This document shows, piece after piece, positions 45,337 to 55,647 of a stretch of DNA of 64,000 nucleotides; positions within the stretch are counted from its first letter, which is position 1, and every line of letters begins with the position of its first letter. The stretch comes from Sinorhizobium garamanticum. GTDB taxonomy: Bacteria; Pseudomonadota; Alphaproteobacteria; Rhizobiales; Rhizobiaceae. Made by a program: the position numbers and the translations under genes. The notes beneath the pieces are model-generated. The model was not told the origin of the DNA. It did no database searches and saw only the letters and a program-made list of their open reading frames with translations. The stretch spans positions 3,789,001 through 3,853,000 of the forward strand of contig NZ_CP120373.1 in the NCBI RefSeq assembly GCF_029892065.1. Direction: 5' to 3'.

Positions 45337-47667
45337 TCAGAACGACGAGTTAATGCCGAACTTGAAATTCTGGACTTCGTCGAAATCTTCCTTCGCAACC
45401 GGCACGGCGTAGTCGACACGCAGCGGACCGAAGGGCGAGGCCCAGATCAGGCTGACGCCGACGGAGGCGCGCAACGAGGCATCGTCACCGCGGACGGATT
45501 CGCCGGGGCCAACGGCGACATCGTTGCCATAAAGCGTGCCGGCATCGACGAAGAGCGCACCGCGGAAACCGCTATCACGCGGGATGCCCGGCAGTGGGAA
45601 CGATGCTTCCGCAGAGGCCGTAAAGTAGGTCGTACCACCGAGCGCGTCGCCGTTGTTGACGCGCGGACCGAGGCCGTTGCGCTCAAAGCCGCGGATATCG
45701 TTGCTGCCCAACTGGAACTGGTCGAAGACTTCCATTGAACCGGACGTCTTGAACAAGTGACCTGCACTTCCGGCGAGCGACGCGATGATGTCTGCCTCGT
45801 CGTTCACCGTGTAATACCACCTGGCCTTACCCGTCAGCTTGTAGAAATCGGACGTGCCACCAAGGCCGGCGAATTCCTGCGTGACCGAGGCGAGGATACC
45901 CTCATGCGGAAGCTGAGCATCGTCCAGCGTGTTGTAGGTGATCGACTGGGAGACCGACGAGCGGGTCCACGGGCTGCCATCGATCGCACGGTCATAGGGA
46001 GTCGACAAGTCGTCCTTGTCGCCGAAGTATTCGAACTCCGTGTAGTTATAGCGCAGCGTCGTCGACAGCGCCTCGGTGATCGGCGCAGTCACGCGCAGGC
46101 TGAAGCCTTGGTCGTTGTAGCTGTAGTTATCGTCGTCAAAGTCGTTTTCGTTTTTGAAGAGATCGAAACCTGCGGCCAGACGGTAACCGAGGAAATAAGG
46201 CTCGGTAAACGAGACGTTGTAAGTTTGGCTGTCCTCACCCCTGCCGGCGGCAAGGCGGATATATTGTCCGCGGCCAAGGAAGTTCTTTTCCTCGATCGAC
46301 GCCTCGACGAGGAAGCCACCGCCGCCGCCGGCGGAATAACCGGCACCGATGCCGAACGAACCGGTCGACTGGTCCTGCACATCGACAACGATCACGACAC
46401 GGTCCGCAGCGCTGCCCGGCTGCGTCGAGATATTTACGCTCGAGAAATAACCGAGAGCCTCGAGCCGGCGCTTCGCGCGCGCGATCATTTCCTGGTTGAA
46501 GGCATCGCCTTCACCGACGTCGAACTCGCGGCGAATAACGTAGTCACGCGTGCGCGTGTTGCCGCGGATTTCAATGCGCTCGACGTAGGCGCGCTCACCT
46601 TGGTCGACCAGATAGTCGACGGCGATCGTGTGATTGGCAAGGTCGCGGTTGCCACGCGGGGTGACGCGAGCAAACGGATAGCCCTCCGAAGCAACACGCT
46701 TCGAAATTTCGCTCATCGTGTCCTGAACATCCTTCGCCTTATAGACGGAGCCTTCCTGGCTCTGGATCAGACCCCTCAACTCCTCAGCGTCGATACCTTC
46801 GACCGTCGACTCGACATTGACTGCACCGAAGTCGTAACGCGGACCTTCCTCGACGGTGATCGTCACCGTGTACTCGTTGGTCTCTTCATTCAGAGTCGCG
46901 TCAGACGAGATAACCTGGAAGTCGGCATAGCCCCGGTTGTAATAGAATTGACGCAGCAGTTCTTCGTCGGCGCGCAGCTTGTCCGGATTGTAGACATCCT
47001 TACGGGTCAGGAACGAGAAAATGCCCGATTCCTTGGTCGCGATCACCGACTGGAGCCGGCCGTCGCTGTAAGCTTCGTTGCCGACGAAATTGATCTGCGA
47101 AATCTTCGTGCGCTCACCCTCGTTGATGACGAAGGCAAGGTTCACGCGCCCTTCGGCAATAGGCACGACCTGCGTCGTGACAGTGACGTCGCTACGACCA
47201 ATCGCAGCATAGGCGGCCTTGATGGCCTGAATATCGCTTTCGACGGTTGCTTCACTGTAAGGACCGAGCGGCTGGGTCCGCACGACACCCTGGAGCTTGT
47301 CATCCTTGATCTTGCGGTTACCGTTGAAGACCACCTGGTTGACGAGCTGATTTTCGCTGACGGTGACAACAAGCGTGCCGCCGGCGACATTGATGCTGAC
47401 GTCGGAGAAATAGCCGGTGGCGTAAAGGCGCTTCACCGAAGCATCGATATCGGCGTTGCTGAAGTTCCTACCCGGGACAATCGTTATGTTCGCACGCACC
47501 GTGTCCGCGCTTACGCGCGTTGCGCCCCGCACTTCAACCCGATTGATGACCGCGGCTTGTGCAACGGACGTGCCTGCAAACACCCCAACACCGGTACCCG
47601 TGGCAACCATGCTTGCTGACAGCGCAAACGCCGACACCGCGTTCAAAAACCTTGAACCAGCTTTCAT
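45337..47667 (-). CDS. bamA: Outer-membrane protein assembly factor BamA
   Basis: A 776-residue Omp85 protein that inserts beta-barrels into the outer membrane. It has a signal peptide (cleavage after VAQA), five POTRA domains (about residues 35-430, beginning [19 protein letters not shown]), and a C-terminal 16-strand barrel with the [11 protein letters not shown] segment (the conserved loop-6 RGF motif). The protein ends in KFGINSSF, with the expected terminal aromatic residue. It is downstream of rseP and heads the lpx cluster. Confidence 0.97.
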   Translation of the reverse strand: MKAGSRFLNAVSAFALSASMVATGTGVGVFAGTSVAQAAVINRVEVRGATRVSADTVRANITIVPGRNFSNADIDASVKRLYATGYFSDVSINVAGGTLVVTVSENQLVNQVVFNGNRKIKDDKLQGVVRTQPLGPYSEATVESDIQAIKAAYAAIGRSDVTVTTQVVPIAEGRVNLAFVINEGERTKISQINFVGNEAYSDGRLQSVIATKESGIFSFLTRKDVYNPDKLRADEELLRQFYYNRGYADFQVISSDATLNEETNEYTVTITVEEGPRYDFGAVNVESTVEGIDAEELRGLIQSQEGSVYKAKDVQDTMSEISKRVASEGYPFARVTPRGNRDLANHTIAVDYLVDQGERAYVERIEIRGNTRTRDYVIRREFDVGEGDAFNQEMIARAKRRLEALGYFSSVNISTQPGSAADRVVIVVDVQDQSTGSFGIGAGYSAGGGGGFLVEASIEEKNFLGRGQYIRLAAGRGEDSQTYNVSFTEPYFLGYRLAAGFDLFKNENDFDDDNYSYNDQGFSLRVTAPITEALSTTLRYNYTEFEYFGDKDDLSTPYDRAIDGSPWTRSSVSQSITYNTLDDAQLPHEGILASVTQEFAGLGGTSDFYKLTGKARWYYTVNDEADIIASLAGSAGHLFKTSGSMEVFDQFQLGSNDIRGFERNGLGPRVNNGDALGGTTYFTASAEASFPLPGIPRDSGFRGALFVDAGTLYGNDVAVGPGESVRGDDASLRASVGVSLIWASPFGPLRVDYAVPVAKEDFDEVQNFKFGINSSF

Positions 47668-48044
47668 GTTAAAATCTTACCTTTTCCCAACGTACCGCAG
47701 CAATTTCGTACCGACTCCGGTCACGGTTGCCGTTTTACCCGCTTTTGCCATACAAGCAAGCCAGCTAGTTAAATTCTGTTTACTTCAATTCGAACCGTGG
47801 CTTAACCGCCACTACGGATTCGACTTATCGTAAACAAATCCTTGCGGCGCAAGCCATTGCGCGTCACTCGTTCACAATATCCGAAGGTTGTTCCGTCCCC
47901 CCAAGGACCCGGTAAGCAAGAAGAGCAAAGGCCTACTGCATGTTCTCTTAAATCGTCGCCGATTTAAGATGCACAGCGTCTTTTGCGCGTCTGGTAAGAC
48001 GCGCGGCGCTGTAGAGACAACGCCTCACGTCTTCGGGATCCGTT
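47668..48044. other. Intergenic region between rseP and bamA
   Basis: 377 bases. It holds the bamA leader, a one-mismatch CtrA-like site at 47768-47783 (minus strand GTAA-N7-TTAAC), and mosaic repeat copy 4 at 47934-48014. A long gap here implies that bamA has its own promoter in addition to read-through from rseP. Confidence 0.6.
47934..48014 (+). repeat. Mosaic repeat, copy 4 (internally deleted)
   Basis: Hairpin A (TTAAATCG/CGATTTAAG) and hairpin B (ACAGCG/CGCTGT, GCGCGTCT/AGACGCGC) are intact, but about 27 bases between them, including the GATTCAAAGTG core, are missing. It lies between bamA and rseP. Confidence 0.82.
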
Positions 48045-49169
48045 TCAGCCGAAAAGCCAGTTGATGTCGTTCCACGCCGCAAAGACCGTAAGCATCAACA
48101 CCATCGCAAATCCGATGCGGAACGCGATATCCTGTGCCGCGGGCCCGACCGGTTTGCCGCGCAACGCCTCCACCGCATAGAACATGAGATGACCGCCATC
48201 AAGCACGGGCACAGGCATGAGGTTAAGCAATCCTATAGAAACTGAGAGAACGGCTGCGAAGTTCAGCACCTCGGCAACGCCGAGCTTGGCCATCTGCCCT
48301 GAAATCTGGGCGATACGGATCGGTCCACCCACCTGGTCCGCCTTCATCCGACCAACGACCAGATTCGACAGATAGTCGAACGTGCCGGTGACGATACGCC
48401 AGCTTTGCAGGGCTCCCTGCCCGACCGCTTCCAGCGGCCCATAGGTCTCGATTCGGAAGTTCCCGACCTCTTGATTTGTTCCGATGCCGATCTTGCCCTC
48501 TTCCACCTTGTTGCCCAGCGGGTCGACGGATTCGATGCGCTGCGGCACCATCTGCAGATCTATCGGGGAACCATCGCGCTCGACGCGAACAGTGATCGGC
48601 AGTTCCGGGCGGACACTGACGTAGCGTCGTACGTCGTCAAAGGTCACAATCGGCGTTCCGTCGATTGAAACAAGCCTGTCACCCAGCTTGACGCCTGCCT
48701 GCTCCGCCGCGCTGCCCGGCGCCACCAATGCCACGACCGGATCGGCAACGGCCCGCCCATAGACGGAGAAGAGAACGGCAAAAATCGCAATCGCCAGCAC
48801 GAAATTGGCGATCGGTCCGGCGGCGACGGTCGCAGCCCTTTTCCAAAGCTTTGCCCCCAGGAAGGTGCGAGCACGATCTTCCGGCGCGATTGCCTCGAGA
48901 CGCTGATAGTCGGGCGTGCTCGCTGCATCTTCGTCGCCAAAGAATTTCACGTAGCCGCCCAGCGGAATCGCGCAGAATTTCCATCTGGTGCCGCGACGAT
49001 CGGTCCAGCCGAACAGCTCCGGCCCGAAGCCAACGGAAAAGGCGACGATACGGATACCGGACCAGCGGCCCACCAGGTAGTGTCCCAGCTCATGGACGAA
49101 GACCAAAAGGGTCAGCAGGAACAGGAAGGTGGGTATAGCGTATTGCAGATTTTCAAGCAGAAGGCTCAT
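48045..49169 (-). CDS. rseP: Site-2 intramembrane metalloprotease RseP
   Basis: About 374 residues from MSLLLENLQY (an ATG two codons earlier is possible). An S2P-family protease with the zinc motif HELGH at residues 26-30 in the first membrane helix, a central PDZ domain (PGSAAEQAGVKLGDRLVSID, near 150-169), and the third zinc ligand in LMPVPVLDGGHLMFY near 305-319. It performs regulated intramembrane proteolysis, for example of anti-sigma factors, and degrades signal-peptide remnants. It lies between cdsA and bamA, the usual order. Confidence 0.96.
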   Translation of the reverse strand: MSLLLENLQYAIPTFLFLLTLLVFVHELGHYLVGRWSGIRIVAFSVGFGPELFGWTDRRGTRWKFCAIPLGGYVKFFGDEDAASTPDYQRLEAIAPEDRARTFLGAKLWKRAATVAAGPIANFVLAIAIFAVLFSVYGRAVADPVVALVAPGSAAEQAGVKLGDRLVSIDGTPIVTFDDVRRYVSVRPELPITVRVERDGSPIDLQMVPQRIESVDPLGNKVEEGKIGIGTNQEVGNFRIETYGPLEAVGQGALQSWRIVTGTFDYLSNLVVGRMKADQVGGPIRIAQISGQMAKLGVAEVLNFAAVLSVSIGLLNLMPVPVLDGGHLMFYAVEALRGKPVGPAAQDIAFRIGFAMVLMLTVFAAWNDINWLFG

Positions 49170-49213
49170 TGGCATTTCCTAACGCATCCGCTGTTGCGAC
49201 ATCACGTGCCTCC

Positions 49214-49319
49214 TACTGCATGTTTCCTTAAATCGTAGCCGATTCAAGGATAAAAACATGCAGCACTTCAAAGTGACACAGCGTCCTTTGCGCGTCTCAA
49301 AAGACACGCGGCGCTGTAG
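49214..49319 (+). repeat. Mosaic two-hairpin repeat, copy 5
   Basis: Full copy: TACTGCATGTTTCCTTAAA start, GATTCAAGG, ACATGCAGC, and closing GCGCTGTAG. It lies between rseP and cdsA; a decayed relative follows directly. Confidence 0.86.
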
Positions 49320-49346
49320 GGATGCGCGGCTGCCGCTGTCACATTT

Positions 49347-49400
49347 TGCATCCTTATATAGTCTACCCTTAATTCAAATTCGACTTAAGGGATTATGCAG
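49347..49400 (+). repeat. Decayed remnant of the mosaic repeat
   Basis: CCCTTAA (49366-49372) and TTAAGGG (49385-49391) with the trailing GATTATGCAG match hairpin A and its TGCAG end, but the second hairpin is absent. It touches the 3' side of cdsA and could act as its weak terminator. Confidence 0.5.
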
Positions 49401-49405
49401 AGCCC

Positions 49406-50239
49406 TCAAAGGCCCAATAGAACCGAACCGAAGGCGGCTGCGCGTCCGCCGGCAGACAGGATCTGCGCCAACACCAGAACCAGCGCAGCGACACAGGCGA
49501 ATATCAATCCGTCGACCCGGTCCATGACCCCGCCATGTCCGGGAATAAGCTGGCTCGAATCCTTGACGCCGAAACGACGCTTGATGAAGGACTCGAACAG
49601 ATCCCCGATCTGACTGGCAACGGACAGCACGAGCGCGATGATCGGAATGCGCAGATCCTCCAGGGAGAAATGAGCCATGAAGACGGCGACACCCGCGAGA
49701 ACACCACAGATCGTCCCGCCCAGCGCTCCCGACCAGGTTTTTCCGGGCGAGATCGCCGGCGCCAGCTTCGGCCCGCCGATTGCCCTGCCGGTAAAATAAG
49801 CAAAGATATCCGTCCCCCAAACGACGGCGAACACGAAAAGCATCGCCACCAGGCCGAGATAATCGGCGCCGCGGATCGCCGCGAGCGAAACCGCCGTCAA
49901 ACCGGCATAGACTATGCCGCCCGGCAGCCACCAGCTCGTGTTGCGGATCAACACCCAAAGTCCGGCGAGAACCGAAAAGGCAGCCAGGAGCGGCAGGCTG
50001 AGATGGATATAGTCGAAAAGGACGAGGATCGCGATCACGACCTGGGAAAGCCACCCGAACGCATTGCCCTGAAAGTCGCTCTCACCGAGCTTCGTAATGG
50101 TCGACCACTCGTAATAGACCAGCAAACCGATCGCGACGGACAGGAGCTGGAAAGCAAGCCCGCCCGCCCAGGTCGCGCCAAGAGCGACCGCCGCAAGCAC
50201 TACTCCGGAGGCGATGCGTAGCTTGAGTTCAGCCTGCAT
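49406..50239 (-). CDS. cdsA: Phosphatidate cytidylyltransferase
   Basis: A 277-residue integral membrane enzyme that makes CDP-diacylglycerol for all phospholipids. The family signature FIKRRFGVKDSSQLIPGHGG runs near residues 215-234 and is followed by VMDRVDG. Six to eight hydrophobic segments precede it. The ATG shares bases with the uppS stop (TGATG), so it is translationally coupled. The longer frame from 50389 lies inside uppS. Confidence 0.96.
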   Translation of the reverse strand: MQAELKLRIASGVVLAAVALGATWAGGLAFQLLSVAIGLLVYYEWSTITKLGESDFQGNAFGWLSQVVIAILVLFDYIHLSLPLLAAFSVLAGLWVLIRNTSWWLPGGIVYAGLTAVSLAAIRGADYLGLVAMLFVFAVVWGTDIFAYFTGRAIGGPKLAPAISPGKTWSGALGGTICGVLAGVAVFMAHFSLEDLRIPIIALVLSVASQIGDLFESFIKRRFGVKDSSQLIPGHGGVMDRVDGLIFACVAALVLVLAQILSAGGRAAAFGSVLLGL

Positions 50240-50982
50240 CAGGAGCCGACCGCTAGCGTCGGTTGCGCGAGGCCGCCGAAACGGCGTTCGCGGCTGGCGT
50301 ATTTTTCGATAGCGGCAAGGAATGTTTCGCGCGTGAAATCCGGCCAAAGTTCGGGAATGAAAAGCAATTCCGAATAGGCTCCTTGCCAAAGCAGAAAGTT
50401 GGAGAGGCGCTCTTCGCCGCTCGTCCGCAGTATCAGGTCCGGATCAGGTATGCCGGCGGTGTCGATCGTTGCATTGATCTTCTCCGTCGTGATCTCGTCC
50501 GGGCGGAGGCGACCGGCGGCCACCTCTGTCGCCAGGCGACGCATAGCCCTCGCCAATTCGTCCCTCGCGCCATAGTTGAAGGCGATCACCAAGGTGATCC
50601 CGGTGTTCGCGCTCGTCGTGTCCTCCGCCTCGATCAGCAACGGAAGAATGTCACCGCTGAGATTCGTGCGGTCGCCGATGACGCGGATGCGGACATTCTC
50701 GCGGTGCAGATCGGCGAGATCGCGGCGTATGAACGCCTTAAGCAAGCCCATGAGGTCCGTGACCTCGGCCTCGGGCCTGCTCCAGTTTTCCGACGAGAAT
50801 GCGAAAAGCGTGAGATAGCGAATGCCGAGCTCGGCCGCCGTCTTTACCGCAGCCCGCACGGCCTCGACGCCTTTTCGATGTCCCATCGTGCGCGGTAGTC
50901 CGCGCGCGTTTGCCCATCGACCGTTGCCATCCATGATGATGGCAACGTGGTTCGGTACGTTAGCGGGGATGAACTCTGGCAT
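50239..50982 (-). CDS. uppS: Undecaprenyl diphosphate synthase
   Basis: A 247-residue cis-prenyltransferase that makes the C55 carrier for peptidoglycan and surface polysaccharides. Signatures: [17 protein letters not shown] near residues 15-31 (catalytic Asp) and [18 protein letters not shown] near 184-201. It lies 36 bases downstream of frr and overlaps cdsA. Confidence 0.97.
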   Translation of the reverse strand: MPEFIPANVPNHVAIIMDGNGRWANARGLPRTMGHRKGVEAVRAAVKTAAELGIRYLTLFAFSSENWSRPEAEVTDLMGLLKAFIRRDLADLHRENVRIRVIGDRTNLSGDILPLLIEAEDTTSANTGITLVIAFNYGARDELARAMRRLATEVAAGRLRPDEITTEKINATIDTAGIPDPDLILRTSGEERLSNFLLWQGAYSELLFIPELWPDFTRETFLAAIEKYASRERRFGGLAQPTLAVGS

Positions 50983-51018
50983 TGGCGGTCCGAAAAAAGA
51001 GACTCAGATCATCACGCG

Positions 51019-51579
51019 TCAGACCTGCATGATTTCCTTTTCCTTCTCGGCGAGCAAGCGGTCGATCTCGGAAATTGTTTCGTCGGTCATCTTTTGGACG
51101 CGTTCGGACTGAGCACGGTGGATGTCCTGCCCGATCTCGCCATCCTTTTCGGCTTTTTTCAGGTCGTCCATGCCGTCACGGCGAACATGGCGGACGGCCA
51201 CCTTGCTCTTCTCGGCGTAGTCGTGCGCGACCTTGACGAGAGACTTGCGCCGTTCCTCGTTCAACTCGGGCAGCGGAATACGCAGGTTCTGGCCGTCAAC
51301 GATCGGGTTCAATCCGAGATTCGATTCCCGGATCGCGCGTTCAACGGCGCCAACCATGGATTTGTCCCACACCGAAACGGACAGCATACGCGCCTCCGGG
51401 ACCGTGATGTTTGCCACCTGGTTCAACGGCATGCGCGAACCGTAGGCTTCGACGGTCACCGGATCGAGAACGTTGGCCGATGCGCGGCCGGTGCGAAGCG
51501 ACGCTATGTCGTGCTTGAATGCGGAGATCGCTCCGTCCATGCGGCGTTTCAGTTCCTTCAGGTCCACACCTTCACTCAT
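51019..51579 (-). CDS. frr: Ribosome recycling factor
   Basis: A 186-residue protein that, with EF-G, splits post-termination ribosomes. The full-length three-helix bundle has [20 protein letters not shown] near residues 28-47 and [20 protein letters not shown] near 133-152. It is 51 bases downstream of pyrH, the standard tsf-pyrH-frr order. Confidence 0.98.
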   Translation of the reverse strand: MSEGVDLKELKRRMDGAISAFKHDIASLRTGRASANVLDPVTVEAYGSRMPLNQVANITVPEARMLSVSVWDKSMVGAVERAIRESNLGLNPIVDGQNLRIPLPELNEERRKSLVKVAHDYAEKSKVAVRHVRRDGMDDLKKAEKDGEIGQDIHRAQSERVQKMTDETISEIDRLLAEKEKEIMQV

Positions 51580-51630
51580 GGTTCAAGACTCCCGTTCCTG
51601 TCTTCAATGGCCCGAAGGGCCTTCAAACTG

Positions 51631-52353
51631 TCAATTGTCCGTGACGATGGTGGCATGGCCGCCACCGGTCAAGATCTCCGCAAACCCGCCCTTCTCGTGG
51701 ATCGAGAAAACGACGATCGGAATGGCATTTTCGCGTGCAAGAGCCACCGCGGCAACGTCCATCACGGCCAATCCCTTCTCCAGAACCTCGCTGTGGGTGA
51801 GGCGATCGAACCGGGTAGCCGTCGGGTCCTTCTTCGGATCCGCAGAATAAATGCCGTCAACCTGCGTTCCCTTGAAGATCGCTTCTGCGCCCATCTCTGC
51901 TGCGCGAAGTGCTGCGGCGGAATCCGTCGTGAAGAACGGATTGCCCGTGCCTCCGGCGAAGATGACCACGCGGCCAAGCGAGAGATGATATAGGGTAGCG
52001 CGCTGCGAAAAACTCTCACAAATTTCCGGCATAGCGATGGCCGAGAGCACGACAGTGTCGATGTCCAGCTTGCGCAGCGACGTCGCCAGTGCGAGCGCAT
52101 TGATCACCGTCGCCAGCATCCCCATGTGGTCGCCGGTTACCCGATCGCCCCCCTTCGAGGCGACGGCGACGCCACGAAAGATGTTGCCGCCGCCGACAAC
52201 GACGCCGACTTCGACGCCCATGGCGCGCGCTTCGGCGATATCCGATGCGATCCGATCGGAGACTGCCACATCGATGCCGAAGCCCTGGCTTCCCATCAAG
52301 GCTTCACCGGAGGCTTTGAGAAGAACACGCTTGTAGATTGGCTTGGCCAACAT
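51631..52353 (-). CDS. pyrH: Uridylate kinase (UMP kinase)
   Basis: A 240-residue hexameric bacterial UMP kinase. The start is the second of two adjacent ATGs, with CAGGAG six bases away; longer frames lack support. Signatures are KASGEALMG near residues 12-20, VVVGGGNIFRG near 54-64, and TGNPFFTTDSAAALRAAE near 130-147. It phosphorylates UMP to UDP and feeds nucleotide-sugar and RNA synthesis. Confidence 0.97.
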   Translation of the reverse strand: MLAKPIYKRVLLKASGEALMGSQGFGIDVAVSDRIASDIAEARAMGVEVGVVVGGGNIFRGVAVASKGGDRVTGDHMGMLATVINALALATSLRKLDIDTVVLSAIAMPEICESFSQRATLYHLSLGRVVIFAGGTGNPFFTTDSAAALRAAEMGAEAIFKGTQVDGIYSADPKKDPTATRFDRLTHSEVLEKGLAVMDVAAVALARENAIPIVVFSIHEKGGFAEILTGGGHATIVTDN

Positions 52354-52493
52354 CATCGCTCCTGAACAGATCGGCACGCCTGTGCGGAAGGCGGTGCACA
52401 GCGGCATAAAGGATATATCGTGTTGCGCGCGGTATCGACCGCTCGGGCTGAAACCGGCGGGTCCGACGCTTTGACGAATGCCGGATACACGAA

Positions 52494-52519
52494 GGGCACC
52501 GCGTTGTCACGCGATGCCC
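52494..52519 (-). terminator. Hairpin between tsf and pyrH
   Basis: GGGCA..CGCG (52494-52503) pairs with CGCG..TGCCC (52510-52519), six-base loop. No clear T-run follows on the minus strand, so it may be an RNA-processing site or a weak terminator. Confidence 0.45.
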
Positions 52520-52547
52520 CCATGTTTTCCCAATAAGGGTGAAGAAA

Positions 52548-53471
52548 TCAGCCCTTGGCAGCCGCCGCGACTTCCGCGGCGAAATCGGACTCTTCCTTCT
52601 GAACGCCTTCGCCGAGCAGCAGGCGTGCGATGCCGGCGACCTCGATCGGCGCACCGACGGTCTTTTCCGCTTCCTTGATCGCTGCCTCGACGGTCTGGTC
52701 GGGGTTCATGACAAAAGCCTGCGAGAGAAGGGCGACTTCCTCGAAGAACTTGCGCATGCGGCCTTCTACCATCTTCTCGATGATGTTGTCCGGCTTGCCC
52801 GAAGCGCGCGACTGTTCGATGAAGACGTTGCGCTCGCGTTCGGCGACCGCGGGGTCGATTTCGCTCGGGCGAACCGCCAGCGGGTTCGTCGCAGCGACGT
52901 GCATCGCAACCTGACGACCGATTGCATTCAAGGCTTCCTTGTCACCGGTCGACTTGAGAGCGACCAGCACACCGAGCTTGCCGAGACCGTCGGCAACCGA
53001 ATTGTGGATGTAGGTGGCGACGACGCCATTGTCGACCGACAGCAGCGCGGCACGGCGCAGCGTCATGTTTTCGCCGATCGTCGCAATCGCGTCGGTGACC
53101 GTATCGGCAACGGACTTGCCAGTGGCCGGATAGTTGGCAGCGCTGATCGCGTCGACCGATCCATCGGTGTCGACAGCAACGGCTGCGACACCACGGACGA
53201 GGTCCTGGAAGGCGTCGTTGCGAGCGACGAAGTCCGTTTCCGAGTTGATCTCGACGACCACGGCCTTGTTGCCGGCGCTGGCGATGCCGATGAGGCCTTC
53301 GGCAGCGGTGCGGCCGGACTTCTTGTCGGCCTTGGCGATGCCCTTGGCGCGCAGCCAGTCGATCGCCGCTTCCATGTCGCCATTGGTTTCAGCAAGCGCC
53401 TTCTTGCAATCCATCATGCCTGCGCCGGTCTTTTCGCGCAGTTCCTTCACCATTGCGGCAGTAACACTCAT
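52548..53471 (-). CDS. tsf: Elongation factor Ts
   Basis: A 307-residue nucleotide-exchange factor for EF-Tu. The N-terminal UBA-like domain contains [18 protein letters not shown] (residues 10-27) and the core begins near [13 protein letters not shown] (about 73-85). Length is normal. It is downstream of rpsB across a 252-base gap with a strong hairpin. Confidence 0.98.
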   Translation of the reverse strand: MSVTAAMVKELREKTGAGMMDCKKALAETNGDMEAAIDWLRAKGIAKADKKSGRTAAEGLIGIASAGNKAVVVEINSETDFVARNDAFQDLVRGVAAVAVDTDGSVDAISAANYPATGKSVADTVTDAIATIGENMTLRRAALLSVDNGVVATYIHNSVADGLGKLGVLVALKSTGDKEALNAIGRQVAMHVAATNPLAVRPSEIDPAVAERERNVFIEQSRASGKPDNIIEKMVEGRMRKFFEEVALLSQAFVMNPDQTVEAAIKEAEKTVGAPIEVAGIARLLLGEGVQKEESDFAAEVAAAAKG

Positions 53472-53635
53472 CTTCTTGCCTCTTTGTCTGTTTGGCTGGC
53501 GCGCTCACTGTCGATGGCGCAATGCCAGGAGGTTTTGGCAGGGAATGGCTTTTCAATGTGACATCGTGATGAACGCTTCATCGCGATGATGCGTGGGCAG
53601 GATATTGCGGGCCCGATCGCGCCATTTCCGGCCGA

Positions 53636-53677
53636 AAAGAACGAGGCCGTTCAGATTTCCATCACAAACGGCCTCGT
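53636..53677 (-). terminator. Strong hairpin between rpsB and tsf
   Basis: ACGAGGCCGTT (53641-53651) pairs perfectly with AACGGCCTCGT (53667-53677). On the minus strand it is followed by TCTTTTC. It would end or attenuate the rpsB transcript before tsf. Confidence 0.7.
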
Positions 53678-53723
53678 CCGACGTTTCATTTGGTACGGCA
53701 GCCTTGTCTGCCGTCCGACCCGA

Positions 53724-54491
53724 TCAGGCCTCGGACGATTCGTCGAGAGCCGGCTCGACCGGAACCTCAACCGATGCGCCGAGATCGCGGCCAGCGGCGC
53801 CCTGCTGGCGGGCAATGCCGTCGATGGCGGCGCGAGCGATGAGATCGCAGTAGAGAGCGACAGCGCGCGATGCATCGTCGTTACCCGGGATCGGATAGTC
53901 GATCTGGTCCGGATCGCAGTTGGAGTCGATGACGGCGACGACCGGAATGCCAAGACGCTTGGCTTCTTCGATCGCGATCGATTCCTTGTTGGTGTCGATG
54001 ATGAACATCAGGTCCGGCGTGCCGCCCATGTCGCGGATACCGCCGAGAGCGCGGTTCAGCTTTTCGCGCTCACGCTCGAGGTTCAGGCGCTCCTTCTTCG
54101 TGAAGCCGGAAGCTTCCGAAGCGAGGATTTCGTCGAGCTTGCGCAGGCGCTGGATCGAGTTGGAAATCGTCTTCCAGTTGGTCATCATGCCGCCGAGCCA
54201 GCGAGCATTGACGTAGTACTGGGCAGAGCGCTTCGCGGCGTCGGCGATGATTTCCGAAGCCTGGCGCTTCGTGCCGACGAAAAGCACGCGGCCGCCATTG
54301 GCGACGGTGTCGCTGACAACCTGAAGGGCGCGCGACAGCATCGGGACGGTCTGGGCGAGGTCGATGATGTGGACGTTGTTGCGATCGCCGAAGATGTACG
54401 GCTTCATCTTCGGGTTCCAGCGATGCGTCTGGTGGCCGAAGTGAACGCCTGCTTCGAGAAGCTGGCGCATAGTAAAGTCAGGCAATGCCAT
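53724..54491 (-). CDS. rpsB: 30S ribosomal protein S2
   Basis: A 255-residue S2 from [10 protein letters not shown], preceded by AAAAGGAGAC. The conserved [15 protein letters not shown] is at residues 15-29 and [18 protein letters not shown] near 157-174. It is needed for bS1 docking on the 30S subunit. It heads rpsB-tsf. In E. coli S2 represses its own operon through the leader; a 182-base upstream gap here leaves room for such control. Confidence 0.98.
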   Translation of the reverse strand: MALPDFTMRQLLEAGVHFGHQTHRWNPKMKPYIFGDRNNVHIIDLAQTVPMLSRALQVVSDTVANGGRVLFVGTKRQASEIIADAAKRSAQYYVNARWLGGMMTNWKTISNSIQRLRKLDEILASEASGFTKKERLNLEREREKLNRALGGIRDMGGTPDLMFIIDTNKESIAIEEAKRLGIPVVAVIDSNCDPDQIDYPIPGNDDASRAVALYCDLIARAAIDGIARQQGAAGRDLGASVEVPVEPALDESSEA

Positions 54492-54673
54492 GCCTTTGTC
54501 TCCTTTTCCGGTTGAACCTCCGCAAGGCGTCGAGCGCATCGTTGCTGCGCCCACCGGCGGAACAATCCGGATTTCTCCCGGAAAATCCCATGCCTCACGT
54601 GTGGAATGGGCAGCCCATTAACTGCAACTGCCCGATAAATCAAGACTGGAAGTCAGTTTTATGCAGTTCTTGC

Positions 54674-55501
54674 CTATTTGCAGTCTTCCGCGTTGAAGAC
54701 TTCGAGGTTGGTGAGCTTTCCGCTCAGCACGAAATCTCCATAGTCCATTGTCAGGTCGCGCGTCACTCCGTTTTCATAGAGCTTGAACGACATGCTGTAG
54801 ATGGGCTGTGCGTCTCCGCTCCTGTCGTCGTTGAAGTAGGAGATCTTCACTGGCCAGTAATTCTCGGCCGCGAGCTTTCCGGCCTTGCCGACATCGATGT
54901 CATCCGGCGCCGGCTTGCGGGGTTTGCCGACGAAGGTCGAGGTGATCAGCGTCTTGTCGCCCGTATCGGAGCCGTCGAAGATGCGCGATTCGAAAAACGA
55001 CTCACCCTTCTTCGCCCGATCGATCACTTCCAGCATGTGTTCGGTCGGGAATCGGCTTTCGGCAAGCGCCACTTCGCGCTTGTCCGGTGCCGTCAGCTCG
55101 ACCTTGACCCCGGTCTTGTCTTCATGCGCACTGCCGCGGACTTCCTTGTCGAGCTTCTCGTCGGTGAAAGAACGCGTCAGAAAGCGGAAATTGCCGTTGC
55201 GCATGTCTTCGTAGGTGGTCGTCTGCTGGTCCGTTAGGCGAACTTCCTCTCCGGTATCGACCTGGGTCATGAACCTGAAACTGACCGTGTAACCCTCGCA
55301 GGCAGAGCCGTTGAATTCGTAGACCATGCGGCCGTACATGCTGGAAATGCCCGAGCGATCGGACGCATTCTTCAACTCCAGATCGTAAACGGCGCGGTGG
55401 GGCGCAAGCGCGCTCGCATCGGCGGCACCGGCGCCCAAGGCCGTCATCGCCACGAGGCAGACGCTTCCAAAACTGGCAAGACCGAAGCCTGTACGAAACA
55501 T
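54674..55501 (-). CDS. DUF3108 periplasmic protein (EipB-like)
   Basis: About 275 residues from MFRTGFGLAS, preceded by AGGAGG. It has a signal peptide (cleavage near GAADASA) and one DUF3108-type domain beginning LAPHRAVYDLEL. The segment KLTNLEVFNAEDCK ends the protein; Cys near residue 67 and the last Cys may form a disulfide, as described for the Brucella envelope-integrity protein EipB, which it resembles. The role is inferred to be periplasmic envelope maintenance. It lies upstream of rpsB in the same direction. Confidence 0.8.
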   Translation of the reverse strand: MFRTGFGLASFGSVCLVAMTALGAGAADASALAPHRAVYDLELKNASDRSGISSMYGRMVYEFNGSACEGYTVSFRFMTQVDTGEEVRLTDQQTTTYEDMRNGNFRFLTRSFTDEKLDKEVRGSAHEDKTGVKVELTAPDKREVALAESRFPTEHMLEVIDRAKKGESFFESRIFDGSDTGDKTLITSTFVGKPRKPAPDDIDVGKAGKLAAENYWPVKISYFNDDRSGDAQPIYSMSFKLYENGVTRDLTMDYGDFVLSGKLTNLEVFNAEDCK

Positions 55502-55647
55502 CCGTTTCCTCCTGTTGGACTCGCCGGCAATGCTATAAACAAACTGTCGGCAGAAGCGAGGCAGATCCGCGACGAAAAGACTTGATGCCCGTCCCGATCC
55601 AGCTTGCATGCCGGATTTTATCACAAAAGACAACAACGGAGCCTTCC

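Noticed and set aside
45757..47619. 620-codon open frame on the plus strand
   Set aside because: It is antisense to bamA, whose coding is certain.
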